Program-made: the position numbers and the translations under genes
Shown: one piece after another, positions 1 through 10,634 of the stretch
How the letters are laid out: each line of letters starts with the position of its first letter
How positions within the stretch are numbered: position 1 is the first letter of the stretch
From: Streptomyces sp. V3I8
Lineage (GTDB): Bacteria; Actinomycetota; Actinomycetes; Streptomycetales; Streptomycetaceae
DNA length: 64,000 nucleotides
Direction: 5' to 3'
Assembly: GCF_030817535.1 (NCBI RefSeq)
Contig: NZ_JAUSZL010000002.1
Span: forward strand, 8,060,001 to 8,124,000
Notes under the pieces: model-generated
What the model was told of the DNA's origin: nothing
The model's database searches: none
Seen by the model: only the letters and a program-made list of their open reading frames with translations

Positions 1-552
1 CCCCGGCGGCGTACCGAGTTCCTGGTCCGGCAAGCCGTGCGGCTCGCCTCCGAGGCGCCGGTCGTGGTGGACCTGTGCTGCGGGTCGGGGGCGGTGGGGG
101 CCGCGCTCGCCGCGGCGCTGCCCGCGGCCGAACTGCACGCGGCCGACATCGACCCCGCCGCTGTGCGGTGTGCCCGCCGCAACGTGGGCGAGCGGGGCCG
201 TGTCTACGAGGGCGACCTCTTCGAACCGCTGCCGGCGGGACTTCGCGGGCGGGTGGGGGTGCTGGCCGCGAACGTGCCGTACGTCCCGACCGGGGAGGTG
301 GCACTGTTGCCCCCGGAAGCCCGCGATCATGAGCCGCTCGTCGCGCTGGACGGGGGCGGGGACGGGCTCGACGTACTGCGGCGGGTGGCCGCGCAGGCGC
401 CGCGCTGGCTGGCGCCGGGCGGGGTGCTGCTCGCCGAGACGAGCGAGCGGCAGGCGGACCGGGCGCTGGAGGTCTTCGCCGCCGCGGGCCTGACGCCTCG
501 GCTGGAGGTGTCGGAGGAGCTGTACGCGAACGTGGTCATAGGCACGAGGTAG
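1..552 (+). CDS. Putative protein N5-glutamine methyltransferase (HemK/PrmC-like), 5' end outside window
   Basis: The frame is open from base 1, so the true start lies upstream. SAM-dependent methyltransferase fold: motif I VVDLCCGSGAVGAAL follows a short PRRRTEFLVRQAV lead-in typical of the family, and the catalytic motif reads NVPY, as in the actinobacterial HemK paralogues, rather than the NPPY of classic PrmC. The family methylates glutamine side chains (release factors in PrmC itself); the substrate of this paralogue is not evident. The C-terminus is complete. The next gene on this strand starts 400 bp later, so it looks like the last gene of its unit. Confidence 0.85.
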   Translation, partial: PRRRTEFLVRQAVRLASEAPVVVDLCCGSGAVGAALAAALPAAELHAADIDPAAVRCARRNVGERGRVYEGDLFEPLPAGLRGRVGVLAANVPYVPTGEVALLPPEARDHEPLVALDGGGDGLDVLRRVAAQAPRWLAPGGVLLAETSERQADRALEVFAAAGLTPRLEVSEELYANVVIGTR

Positions 553-2968
<2,416 letters not shown>

Positions 2969-3022
2969 GTCCGCGGCCGCCGGTCCGTGAGAACCCTTCG
3001 GGGCCGTCCCTAGGATGACCGC

Positions 3023-3577
3023 ATGTCACTCCCGCACGCGATCCTCACCGCCCTGCTCGAGAAGCCGTCGTCGGGACTGGAGCTGACCCGTCGCTTCGAC
3101 AGGTCGATCGGCTACTTCTGGTCGGCGACGCACCAGCAGATCTACCGCGAGCTGGGAAAGCTGGAGGCCGGGGGCTCCATCAGGGCCCTCGCCCCGCAGC
3201 AGCCGGCCCGCGGGCAGAAGAAGCGGTACGAGGTGCTGCCGGCGGGCCGTGCCGAACTGGCCCGCTGGACCGCCGCGTCCCAGGACCCCAGGCCCATGCG
3301 GGACCCGCTGCTGCTGCGGCTGCGGGCGGCGGCGGTGGTCGGCACCGAGGGCATCGAGGCGGATCTGCGTCGTCATCTCGACCTGCACCGGCGGCAGTTG
3401 ACGGAGTACGAGGAGATCCAGGAGCGCGACTTCCCGCCCGGCAGGGCGACCGCGGCGGACCGGCTGCAGCACCTCGTCCTGCGGGCCGGGATCGACCTGG
3501 AGACCTTCTGGACCGGCTGGCTCACCCGGGCGCTGGAGGAGTTCGAGCGGCCTGCGGCCGAGGACCCCACGTCCTGA
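3023..3577 (+). CDS. PadR family transcriptional regulator
   Basis: 184 aa. The N-terminal winged helix carries the PadR signature: SLPHAILTALLEKPSSGLEL, then YFWSATHQQIYRELGKLEA as recognition helix and wing. The C-terminal half is the helical dimerisation domain (Vir_act_alpha-like), rich in Leu and Arg. PadR proteins are small repressors that respond to phenolics or other toxic ligands. It follows fadH on the same strand, so co-transcription and control of the 880-899 palindrome are plausible, but the known PadR operator (ATGT-N8-ACAT) differs. Five 13-base tandem repeats begin inside its last codons and include the stop. Confidence 0.85.
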   Translation: MSLPHAILTALLEKPSSGLELTRRFDRSIGYFWSATHQQIYRELGKLEAGGSIRALAPQQPARGQKKRYEVLPAGRAELARWTAASQDPRPMRDPLLLRLRAAAVVGTEGIEADLRRHLDLHRRQLTEYEEIQERDFPPGRATAADRLQHLVLRAGIDLETFWTGWLTRALEEFERPAAEDPTS

Positions 3578-3629
3578 CCCCATGTCCTGGCCCCATGTCC
3601 TGGCCCCACGTCCTGGCCCCATGTCCTGG
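3565..3629. repeat. Five tandem copies of a 13-bp repeat over the padR stop codon
   Basis: The unit CCCCAYGTCCTGR repeats five times without interruption (3565-3577, 3578-3590, 3591-3603, 3604-3616, 3617-3629). The first copy contains the padR TGA stop. Because 13 is not a multiple of 3, gain or loss of copies would leave the protein end unchanged. The array lies between converging genes. Confidence 0.9.
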
Positions 3630-3703
3630 TCCCGCTCCGGAGCCCGACGAGATCGGAACTCCGGACCACCGCCACCACCGCCGTGTTCACGCGCGGTCCG
3701 GTC

Positions 3704-4264
3704 TCACGGCCGGTTCGGCCCGGAGCGGCGGCGCAGGACCCACACCGTGCCGCCGACACCGGCGGCGACCAGGATCCCGCCCGCCGCGTAGGTGACACCG
3801 CTGTAGTCCTTCGTGGTGCCGCCCATCCCGCCCATCACCCCGCGCGACGGGGACGCCGTCGCGCTCGCCGTCGCCGTGGCCGTCGCGGAGATCGTGGGTG
3901 TCGAGGCGGGCGAGACGGTGACGGACTGCGTGCCCGCCGTCGAGCCGTCGGCGCAGACCACGATGACGGTGTAGGTCCCGGAGGTGACGCTCGACCAGGC
4001 GGCCGACTGGCTGCCGCTGGTCCCGGACAGGGTCACCTGGCGTCCCTGTGCGAAGTTCGCCTGGCCGCGGGAGAGGAGGGAGGCGTTCCCCATCGAACCG
4101 TTGGACCGGGCGGCGCACGCGGAGGTGGTCACCTGCACGGTCGTGCCGCTGGTGGTGACGTCGATGCCGGTGGCCGCGGCGGCCGGGCCGGGGACGAGGA
4201 CCAGCGGCAGCGCGGCGGCGGCCACGGCCGGGCCGGAGCGGACGAGTGTCTGTGTCATACGCAT
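3704..4264 (-). CDS. Secreted, C-terminally membrane-anchored surface protein of unknown function
   Basis: 186 aa from ATG at 4264, preferred over upstream starts because GGAGGGC lies 7 bases before it. Residues 1-30 form a signal peptide (basic MRMTQTLVRS, Ala/Leu core, AAAA cut region). The middle is a Ser/Thr-rich beta-type domain with two cysteines, followed by an Ala/Thr/Ser linker (TATATASATASPSRG). The C-terminus is one hydrophobic helix (ILVAAGVGGTVWVL) ending in basic RRRSGPNRP, so the protein should be held in the membrane with its domain outside. No sortase LPXTG motif is present. Function not recognised. Confidence 0.7.
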   Translation of the reverse strand: MRMTQTLVRSGPAVAAAALPLVLVPGPAAAATGIDVTTSGTTVQVTTSACAARSNGSMGNASLLSRGQANFAQGRQVTLSGTSGSQSAAWSSVTSGTYTVIVVCADGSTAGTQSVTVSPASTPTISATATATASATASPSRGVMGGMGGTTKDYSGVTYAAGGILVAAGVGGTVWVLRRRSGPNRP

Positions 4265-4442
4265 AGGACTGCCCTCCGACGGCACGGTGGCGGTACATCC
4301 CATGAGCCGCCGAGGGTGGGGAACGCCCGTGCCTTCGGACCGAGCCAAAGCGACGGCCGCCGATCCCGCACCCCGGCCGGGGCCGTGCAGGTGAACGGTT
4401 CCACCGTCCGGCCCGCCACCGACGGCGTCCGGCGGCCGGCGG

Positions 4443-5459
4443 TCACCGTGCCGTCCGGCCCCCGGTCGTCACCGTCCGCTCCGCCGAGAAGGCGCCCCAG
4501 GTGCCGTCCGGCAGCTTCGCCCGGATCCGTACCCGCTGGGTGAGTCCGGCCTCCCGGCCGACGTAGAAGCTGTACGTGGCCCTGCCGCGGGGCGGTGTGG
4601 CGCCCCAGACGAGCGAGGTGACCGGTTTCCGGTCGAGCTGGATCTGGTACTCCGTGATCACCCCGTCCACCTCGGGCGCGGTCCAGGACAGGTCGAGGTA
4701 GTGGGCCCCGTCCGCCCGGTGCGTCGCGGCCCGGAACCCGGTGGGCGCCATGCCCGTCCCGGCGGCCGTACCACCGCCACCGCCACCACCGCCGCCGTCC
4801 GTCGGCGTGCTGATCCGGACGGTCCGGCTCACGGGCGAGAGGTTGTCCGCCGCGTCGCGTGCCCGGACCGTGAAGGAGTAGCGCGTGCCCGGCCGCAGCC
4901 CGGTGACCACGGCCGCCGTCTGCGACCCGCCCACACTGTGGATCTTGGTGGCGCCCTGCTGGATGTCGTACGAGGCCACGCCCCGGTCGTCCGTGGACCG
5001 GGACCAGGAGAGCTGGACGGCCCTGCTCCCGGCCGCCCTGCCGCGCAGGTCCTCCGGACGGCTCGGGGCCCGCTCGTCGGCGGCGGTCGCGGTGGGCGTG
5101 GTGGCCCGTACCCGCTCGCTCGGCGGGCCGAGCCTGCCGTCGGCGTCCCGCGCCCGGACGGAGAAGGCGTACTCGGTCGACGGCTCCAGCCTGGTGATGT
5201 CGGCCATGTGCTCCGAACCGGGCACTTCCTTCACCTTCGTGGTGCCGCGGTACACCTCGTAGCGGGTGACCGCGGGTCTGCCGGCGGCCCGGTTCCACAT
5301 GACGTGCACGCTGCTCGCGCTGCCCGCCGCCGCGGTGACACCGGCCGGAGCACCGGGCGGGCCGCTCCCGCCGCCCGTGTCCTGTCCGCCGAGGCCGCAG
5401 GACACGGTCGTCAGGAGCGCGCCCCCGGCCACGGCCGCTCGCAGGAGTACGCGTCGCAC
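4443..5459 (-). CDS. Putative lipoprotein with three fibronectin type III domains
   Basis: 338 aa from GTG at 5459, with GAAGGAGG 7 bases upstream. The N-terminus (VRRVLLRAAVAGGALLTTVSC) reads as a signal peptide ending in a lipobox-like SC. Three FnIII-like beta sandwiches follow at about 35-120, 128-215 and 230-335, each with the W...YEVYRG / YDIQQG / YEIQL-type strands and the TxYxFxVRARD pattern in the first two. A run of nine glycines separates the second and third. FnIII repeats in streptomycetes usually accompany extracellular polysaccharide hydrolases; here no catalytic domain is present. It is divergent from a chitosanase gene and shares a DasR-like palindrome with it, which suggests a cell-surface role in chitosan or chitin use. 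Confidence 0.75.
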   Translation of the reverse strand: MRRVLLRAAVAGGALLTTVSCGLGGQDTGGGSGPPGAPAGVTAAAGSASSVHVMWNRAAGRPAVTRYEVYRGTTKVKEVPGSEHMADITRLEPSTEYAFSVRARDADGRLGPPSERVRATTPTATAADERAPSRPEDLRGRAAGSRAVQLSWSRSTDDRGVASYDIQQGATKIHSVGGSQTAAVVTGLRPGTRYSFTVRARDAADNLSPVSRTVRISTPTDGGGGGGGGGTAAGTGMAPTGFRAATHRADGAHYLDLSWTAPEVDGVITEYQIQLDRKPVTSLVWGATPPRGRATYSFYVGREAGLTQRVRIRAKLPDGTWGAFSAERTVTTGGRTAR

Positions 5460-5491
5460 AGTCCCGCCTCCTTCGACCCGTCCTCGACGTA

Positions 5492-5507
5492 ATTGGTCCG
5501 GACCAAT
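5492..5507. promoter_or_regulatory. 16-bp perfect palindrome resembling a DasR (dre) operator
   Basis: ATTGGTCCGGACCAAT is a perfect palindrome 32 bases upstream of the FnIII lipoprotein start and 320 bases upstream of the divergent chitosanase. The core TGGTC-N2-GACCA matches the half-sites of the Streptomyces DasR (GntR family) operator, whose consensus contains TGGTCTAGACCA (family knowledge). DasR controls chitin and N-acetylglucosamine genes. Confidence 0.55.
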
Positions 5508-5668
5508 ATGGCGCCGCCGGTGCGTCCACAGCAAGAGGGCCGCCGTTCGCGATATCGACCGGGCGTTACGTATGCTGATCCTCTGGACGGATGAACTCGC
5601 CTCTGTCGAAGCGCAGTTCATGCCGCGGTGCGGAACGCTGTCGTCGCTGATCCCGCGCCGGCGAGGGC

Positions 5669-5710
5669 GGCCGGGTGGCCGCAGCCGTTGACGGCTGCGG
5701 CCACCCGGCC
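5669..5710. terminator. Perfect 20-bp inverted repeat with a 2-base centre (very strong hairpin)
   Basis: Arms 5669-5688 and 5691-5710 are exact reverse complements, separated by TG. Each arm is GC-rich. It could terminate a plus-strand transcript, but no gene ends just upstream; it lies in the leader of the chitosanase gene, 117 bases before its start, so attenuation or protection of the transcript end is possible. Confidence 0.6.
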
Positions 5711-5826
5711 CCCGACGGCATGTCACCCGCCGTGCGCCGTACGGCCCCCCAGCGGTGGCCGGGCGTCCGGACCCCCACCAGATTGGGCTGCGTGTTCGTC
5801 GATGCCGCCCAGGAGAGGGTCCTGTC

Positions 5827-6660
5827 GTGCGAGTCCGGTCACTGATGCTGGTTGCGGCCGGTGCCGCGCTGATCGCCCCTGCCGCACTCCCCGGGGCGGA
5901 CCCGCCCTCCGAGACCGGGCACGAGCGTGTCGCGTACACCCCGGCCACGGTCGACGCCTCGAGCGGTACCAGCGCTCTGAGCGGCCCGAACGCACTGGTC
6001 GCACCGAACACCCCGAACGCGCCGATGGCACCGATGACACCGGGCGGGCGGAAGGTGCTCAGGCCGCAGGGGACGGGGGACGTCCGGGCCGCCGAACTGC
6101 TGGCCGCGGCGCGCGACTGCGTACCCGTCTCGCGGGGCCGCTTCCGCAGTGACGACGACGAGCCCGCGGACATCGAGATCTGCGGCGGGCGCGACGCCGT
6201 CTTCTGGAAGGCCGACATGGACATCGACTGCGACGGCAGGCCCGGCCGGCACTGCAACGAACGTACCGACCCGCTCTTCCACGACAGCACCGCCTACCAG
6301 CAGTCCGACGGACGCCAGCTCAGCGCCGAGCGGCTGCCGTACGTCGTCGTGCCCGCACCGAGCCGCCGCTGGAACCACCGCGAGCACGGCATCCGGCGCG
6401 GAACGGTCGCCGCCGTCGTCCACCGCGACCGGGTCGGATACGCGGTGGTGGGCGACGTCGGCCCCGACGACATCATCGGTGAGGCGTCGTACGCCCTGGC
6501 CCGGGACCTCGGTATCCGCTCCGACCCGCGCGGCGGCGGGGCGGCGTCCGGGGTCACCTACATCCTGTTCAAGGGCCCGGGCGCCTCGCCCATCGAGAGC
6601 AGGCGGGCGGCCGCCGCCCAGGGGGAGCGGCTCGCCCGCCGGTTCGTCGGACGGGACTGA
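5827..6660 (+). CDS. Glycoside hydrolase family 75 chitosanase, secreted
   Basis: 277 aa from GTG at 5827 with AGGAGAGGG just upstream. A signal peptide (VRVRSLMLVAAGAALIAPAALP) is followed by a Pro/Asn-rich spacer (NTPNAPMAPMTPGG), then the catalytic domain from about residue 85. GH75 features seen: an RDAVFWKADMDIDCDGRPG strand with the conserved acidic cluster, paired cysteines, LPYVVVPAPS, and YAVVGDVGPDDIIGEASYALA. The family cleaves beta-1,4-glucosamine links in chitosan outside the cell. It is divergent from the FnIII lipoprotein gene across a DasR-like palindrome and a strong hairpin. It converges on dhaM. Confidence 0.85.
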   Translation: MRVRSLMLVAAGAALIAPAALPGADPPSETGHERVAYTPATVDASSGTSALSGPNALVAPNTPNAPMAPMTPGGRKVLRPQGTGDVRAAELLAAARDCVPVSRGRFRSDDDEPADIEICGGRDAVFWKADMDIDCDGRPGRHCNERTDPLFHDSTAYQQSDGRQLSAERLPYVVVPAPSRRWNHREHGIRRGTVAAVVHRDRVGYAVVGDVGPDDIIGEASYALARDLGIRSDPRGGGAASGVTYILFKGPGASPIESRRAAAAQGERLARRFVGRD

Positions 6661-6697
6661 ACCCGGACGGCCCCGCCCGCGTCGGAGCTCGCCCGCG

Positions 6698-7147
6698 TCA
6701 GACCTTCCGGTACGTGTACGCCTCGGCGGCCGCCGCCTCCACCGCGGCGAGGTCCGCCCCGGCGGACGCCGTGACGACCGCCGCCACCGCGCCCTCCACG
6801 AACGGCGCGTCCACCAGCCGGGTGTCCGACGGCAGCTCGTCACCCTCCGCCAGCAGGGCCTTCACGGTGAGGACCGCGCTGCCCAGGTCGGTGAGCACGG
6901 CGACACCGGCGCCGCGGTCCACGGCGGCCGCCGCGGCCGAGATCAGCTCGGAACTGGTGCCGAGGCCGCCGTCCCCGTCGCCGCCCGCCGGCGCCACCGG
7001 GGCGGTCGTGCCGCCGCCCGCGAGCCCCGTCGCCAGCTCGGCGACCGAGGCGGCCACCGCCGCGCTGTGCGACACGAGCACGATGCCCACGAGCCCGTCC
7101 CCGTCCCGCGCCGCCGTGTCCGGCACGTCCCGCGCGGCGTCACTCAC
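6698..7147 (-). CDS. dhaM: PTS-dependent dihydroxyacetone kinase phosphotransfer subunit DhaM (EIIA-mannose type)
   Basis: 149 aa from GTG at 7147, overlapping the end of dhaL by 8 bases. Single EIIA-Man domain: GIVLVSHSAAVA with the phosphorylated His at residue 27, and VLTDLGSAVLTVKALL. It takes phosphate from the PTS proteins EI and HPr and passes it to ADP held on DhaL. Unlike E. coli DhaM it has no fused HPr or EI-like domains. A Gly/Asp-rich insertion (about 50-60) precedes the SSELI helix. Last gene of the minus-strand dhaKLM operon. Confidence 0.9.
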   Translation of the reverse strand: MSDAARDVPDTAARDGDGLVGIVLVSHSAAVAASVAELATGLAGGGTTAPVAPAGGDGDGGLGTSSELISAAAAAVDRGAGVAVLTDLGSAVLTVKALLAEGDELPSDTRLVDAPFVEGAVAAVVTASAGADLAAVEAAAAEAYTYRKV

Positions 7148-7739
7148 CGGCCACCTCCGCGAGAGCCGCGATCAGGAGCGCCGAGGAGGTGGCACCCGGA
7201 TCCTGGTGCCCGACGCTGCGCTCGCCCAGATAGCTCGCCCGGCCCTTGCGTGCCTGCAGGGGCGTGGTCGCCAGGGCGCCCTGCTCGGCGGCGGCGCGGG
7301 CCGCGGCGAAGGACTCGCCGAGCGCGTCGACGGCCGGCACGAGCGTGTCGATCATCGTCTTGTCGCCGGGCGCCGCGCCGCCGAGCTGCCTGACCGCGTC
7401 CACGCCGGTGCGCAGCGCCTCGGCGAGGTCCTGCTCGCCGACCTCGGCCGCGTCGCCGAGCGCCTTGCCGGTGCGGCGCAGCAGGGTCCCGTACAGCGGC
7501 CCCGAGGCGCCGCCCACCGTCGAGATCAGCCGGCGTCCGGCGAGCGTCAGGACGGCTCCCGGAGTGGCCGGCTGCTCCTTCTCCAGGGTTTCCGCCACGG
7601 CCCGGAAGCCGCGCTGCAGATTGCTGCCGTGGTCGGCGTCGCCGATCGGCGAGTCGAGGGCGGTGAGCCGTTCCGCCTCGCGTTCCACGGACGCGGCGGT
7701 CGCCGTCATCCAACGGCGGAAGAAGTCGGCGTCGAGCAC
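7140..7739 (-). CDS. dhaL: Dihydroxyacetone kinase ADP-binding subunit DhaL
   Basis: 199 aa from GTG at 7739 with AAGGAG upstream. All-helical DhaL barrel: the Mg-ADP site is LDSPIGDADHGSN, with Asp29, Asp34 and Asp36; later GGASGPLYGTLL and a helix ending in GDKTMIDTLVPA are conserved too. The bound ADP acts as a cofactor re-phosphorylated by DhaM and passes phosphate to dihydroxyacetone on DhaK. The gene follows dhaK by 73 bases and overlaps dhaM, so subunit ratios are probably set by coupled translation. Confidence 0.92.
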   Translation of the reverse strand: MLDADFFRRWMTATAASVEREAERLTALDSPIGDADHGSNLQRGFRAVAETLEKEQPATPGAVLTLAGRRLISTVGGASGPLYGTLLRRTGKALGDAAEVGEQDLAEALRTGVDAVRQLGGAAPGDKTMIDTLVPAVDALGESFAAARAAAEQGALATTPLQARKGRASYLGERSVGHQDPGATSSALLIAALAEVAGE

Positions 7740-7812
7740 TGGATCTCCTTGCGTGAGGGGAGGGGCGACCGTTCGCTCCGGCCGCCCGGCGGGGACGGGA
7801 GGGGACCGCGGT

Positions 7813-8805
7813 TCACATGCCCCAGCGCAGGCCCGCCGTGCGCACCGGCGCGTCCCACAGCCGCAGCAGGTCCTCGTCGACCTGGCACAGGGTCACCGAG
7901 GCGCCGGCCATGTCGAGCGAGGTGACGTAGTTCCCTACCAGGGTGCGGGCCACCGGTACGCCGCGCTCGGCCAGCACCCGCTGCACCTCGGCGTTGAAGC
8001 CGTACAGCTCCAGCAGCGGGGTGGCGCCCATGCCGTTCACCAGGACCAGGACGGGGTTGCGCGGGTTCATGTCCTCCAGGACGACGTTCACCGAGTAGTC
8101 GGCGATCTCCCGCGAGGTCATCATCGCGCGCCGCTCCCGGCCCGGCTCGCCGTGGATCCCGACGCCCAGCTCCAGCTCCCCGGGCGGCAGGTCGAAGGTG
8201 GGGCTGCCCTTGGCGGGTGTGGCGCAGGCGCTGAGCGCGACGCCGAAACTGCGCGCGTTCGCGTTGACGCGGCGGGCCAGTGCCTCGACCTGTTCCAGCG
8301 GCCGGCCCTCCTCGGCGGCGGCGCCGGCGATCTTCTCCACGAACAGGGTGGCGCCGGTGCCGCGGCGGCCGGCGGTGTAGAGGCTGTCGGTGACGGCCAC
8401 GTCGTCGTCGACGAGCACCTTGGCGATCTGGACGCCCTCGTCCTCGGCGAGCTCCGCCGCCATGTCGAAGTTGAGCACGTCACCGGTGTAGTTCTTCACG
8501 ATGAACAGCACGCCGGCGCCGCTGTCCACGGCGGCCGCGGCCCGCACCATCTGGTCGGGCACCGGACTCGTGAACACCTCACCGGGACAGGCCGCGGACA
8601 GCATCCCGGGGCCCACGAATCCGCCGTGCAGCGGCTCGTGCCCCGATCCGCCGCCGGAGACGAGCCCCACCTTTCCGGCCACGGGGGCGTCCCGCCGTAC
8701 GATCACCCGGTTCTCGACATCCACGGTCAGCTCGGGATGCGCGGCGGCCATGCCCCGCAGCGCGTCCGCGACCACCGTTTCCGCGACATTGATGAGCATT
8801 TTCAT
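7813..8805 (-). CDS. dhaK: Dihydroxyacetone kinase substrate-binding subunit DhaK
   Basis: 330 aa from ATG at 8805, with AGGAGG 6 bases before it. Dihydroxyacetone site: GGGSGHEPLHGGFVG near residues 51-65 and the covalent hemiaminal His218 in GVGIHGEPG, the same number as in E. coli DhaK. KNYTGDVLNFDMAAE is also conserved. With DhaL and DhaM it converts dihydroxyacetone to DHAP in the cytoplasm using phosphoenolpyruvate through the PTS. First gene of the operon; no DhaR-type activator is adjacent. The 667-bp upstream region holds no clear gene. Confidence 0.93.
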   Translation of the reverse strand: MKMLINVAETVVADALRGMAAAHPELTVDVENRVIVRRDAPVAGKVGLVSGGGSGHEPLHGGFVGPGMLSAACPGEVFTSPVPDQMVRAAAAVDSGAGVLFIVKNYTGDVLNFDMAAELAEDEGVQIAKVLVDDDVAVTDSLYTAGRRGTGATLFVEKIAGAAAEEGRPLEQVEALARRVNANARSFGVALSACATPAKGSPTFDLPPGELELGVGIHGEPGRERRAMMTSREIADYSVNVVLEDMNPRNPVLVLVNGMGATPLLELYGFNAEVQRVLAERGVPVARTLVGNYVTSLDMAGASVTLCQVDEDLLRLWDAPVRTAGLRWGM

Positions 8806-9473
8806 CGATACCTCCTGGAAAGCTTGGCAGGCGGGCTTTCGACCTGCGTTTTTGCTGGGCAAGCGGTGTTGCGCGAGTTCTGGATCTTGGCGTTCCGCAG
8901 CGGCTGGAAGCGGGTTGTGGCGGTAGTGATGTTGACCTGATGCTGACTTTGCTGACGATCCGTGAGTCCCTCTGTGTGGCTGGATGAGGGTCGGTGACGG
9001 TGCCGTCATCGGCAGTATCGACCTTGCAGCAGCGAAGGTCACGTGCGCGGCTGCGCGAACAGGGCCGGCTCGGTGAGGGGAGAGCGGGGGAACTTCGTCA
9101 TGAAGTTGCCTACCTGGCAACGCTGACCTGCGTCTGTACGGTCGTCCGCACCCCTGACCTGCGTCGGCCGTGCTGCGAGGCGGCGGCGGTGGGGGAGCCG
9201 GCCGGTCTGTGACACCGCTGCAGGCACGGTGAGTGACTGGCGTCGGCAGGGGAGACGAAGCCCTACCGGCAGATTCTTCGTCTGCTGGTGGTACAGCGGC
9301 GACGTATCGCCGACCTGCGCGCTCGGCGGCTACGGGCAGCTCGTCGGAGCCGTCGGCCCGGGAACGGCCCGGATCCTGCAAGAGGCCAGCGCGTTCGGGT
9401 GCCGGCTCCGCGCCGGGCACCATGAGCGGTGACCGCCATGGCTTCGGGTCCCGGCTGACCCGACGTGGTGTCG
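8806..9473. other. 667-bp region without a recognisable gene
   Basis: No frame shows convincing coding bias or a known domain, although several frames stay open by chance. The sequence is a little less GC-rich around 8850-8960. An inverted repeat AACTTC-N5-GAAGTT lies at 9091-9107 and may be a regulator site. It separates the dhaK start from the end of the XRE gene and may contain worn mobile-element DNA, but I could not identify any. Confidence 0.5.
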
Positions 9474-10373
9474 CTACCGGCCCGCATTCCCGGTGGTGGT
9501 GGAGGGGCTGTCGCTGTTCTGGGTGGCCGCCCACGAGGCGAGCAGGCGCAATCCTTCTTCCGAGGGTGAGCCGGGTTCGGCCGTGTAGATGGTGAGGGTG
9601 AGGCCGGGTTCGGCTGCCATCTCCAGGCCCTCGAAGGCGAGCGTGAGCTCACCGACGACCGAGTGGTGGAACCGTTTGGTGCCGGTGCCGTGGTGCCGGA
9701 CGTTGTGGGCGCCCCAGCGGGTGCGGAATTCCTCGCTGCGGGTGGACAGCTCGCCGACGAGGTCGTGGAGGTCCTTGTCGTGGGGGTTGCGGCCGGCCTC
9801 GGTGCGCAGGATGGCCACGGTGACGTCGGCGAAGAGGTTCCAGTCGGGGTAGAAGCGCCGGGAGGCGGGGTCGAGGAAGTTGAAGCGAGCGAGGTTCGCC
9901 TGGTTGCCGGGGGCGGCGTGGACGTCGGCGTAGAACGCGCGGGCGAGCGGGTTGGCGGCGAGGATGTCCGTGCGGCCGTTGCGGACGAACGCGGGACCTG
10001 CGGTGATGGCGTCCAGGGTCCATTGCAGGCTGCGGTGCGGCCGCCACCGGTCCTTCGTACGCCGTCGGCGGGGGCGGTTGAGGACGTCGGATCCGTCGGC
10101 GGACCGGGCCAGGTTCAGCAGGTGGGCGCGTTCGGCGTCATCGAGCTGAAGGGCCCGGGCGAGGGCTTCCAGGACGGACGGTGAGACGCCGGCGAGGTTG
10201 CCGCGTTCGAGCTTGGCGTAGTACTCGACGCTCATGTCGGCCAGGGCAGCGACCTCGCTTCTGCGAAGGCCGGGAACGCGGCGCCGGGGGCCTGCGGGCA
10301 GTCCGGCCCGCTCGGGGGTGATCCTGGCTCGCCGCGAGGTGAGGAACTCGCGGACCTCCTCGCGGTTGTCCAT
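9474..10373 (-). CDS. XRE family regulator with MmyB-like ligand domain
   Basis: 299 aa from ATG at 10373. N-terminal helix-turn-helix (about 10-85): REFLTSRRARITPERAGLP, then LRRSEVAALADMSVEYYAKLERG, the classic arrangement of this actinobacterial group. The C-terminal MmyB-like PAS-type domain (about 110-285) has ILAANPLARAFYADV, FNFLDPASRRFYPDW and VGELTLAFEGLEM. Such proteins often sit divergent from an oxidoreductase or SDR gene and repress it; here the neighbour is the zinc alcohol dehydrogenase operon at 10635, with a TGTAC-N5-GTACA repeat in between. Confidence 0.9.
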   Translation of the reverse strand: MDNREEVREFLTSRRARITPERAGLPAGPRRRVPGLRRSEVAALADMSVEYYAKLERGNLAGVSPSVLEALARALQLDDAERAHLLNLARSADGSDVLNRPRRRRTKDRWRPHRSLQWTLDAITAGPAFVRNGRTDILAANPLARAFYADVHAAPGNQANLARFNFLDPASRRFYPDWNLFADVTVAILRTEAGRNPHDKDLHDLVGELSTRSEEFRTRWGAHNVRHHGTGTKRFHHSVVGELTLAFEGLEMAAEPGLTLTIYTAEPGSPSEEGLRLLASWAATQNSDSPSTTTGNAGR

Positions 10374-10409
10374 GCCTTCGACGGTACGGCCTGCGCACGG
10401 CAGGAGGGA

Positions 10410-10424
10410 TGTACTGCTGGTACA
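10410..10424. promoter_or_regulatory. Inverted repeat TGTAC-N5-GTACA, candidate operator of the XRE regulator
   Basis: Perfect 5-base arms with a TGCTG centre, 37 bases upstream of the regulator start and about 210 bases upstream of the divergent alcohol dehydrogenase. Position fits autorepression plus control of the divergent operon. Confidence 0.45.
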
Positions 10425-10634
10425 CCCCTCGTCAGTGACTCGCTGACTGCCCGGGATGGGGGTTACCTGGATGGCATGGCGCTCGCCGTCCGCCCGTCTC
10501 GGCGGGTGGGCCGGTCGCCGTGCCCGGGCCCGCAGGCGGCGGATTCGCTGTTTGCGCCGGTTCCCCTCATCCGTTCGGTGGCTTGTCGCAACCCTCCCGG
10601 TGCCGGCAAGCCTCGCAGGCAAGGAGCTTTTCTT

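Noticed and set aside
3565..3629. CRISPR-like array
   Set aside because: The 13-base units are directly adjacent with no spacers, so it is a plain tandem repeat.
9091..9107. AACTTC-N5-GAAGTT as an operator for dhaK
   Set aside because: The repeat is real, but it is nearly 300 bases from dhaK, no regulator gene is adjacent and no promoter was found with it. Listed only within the gap description.
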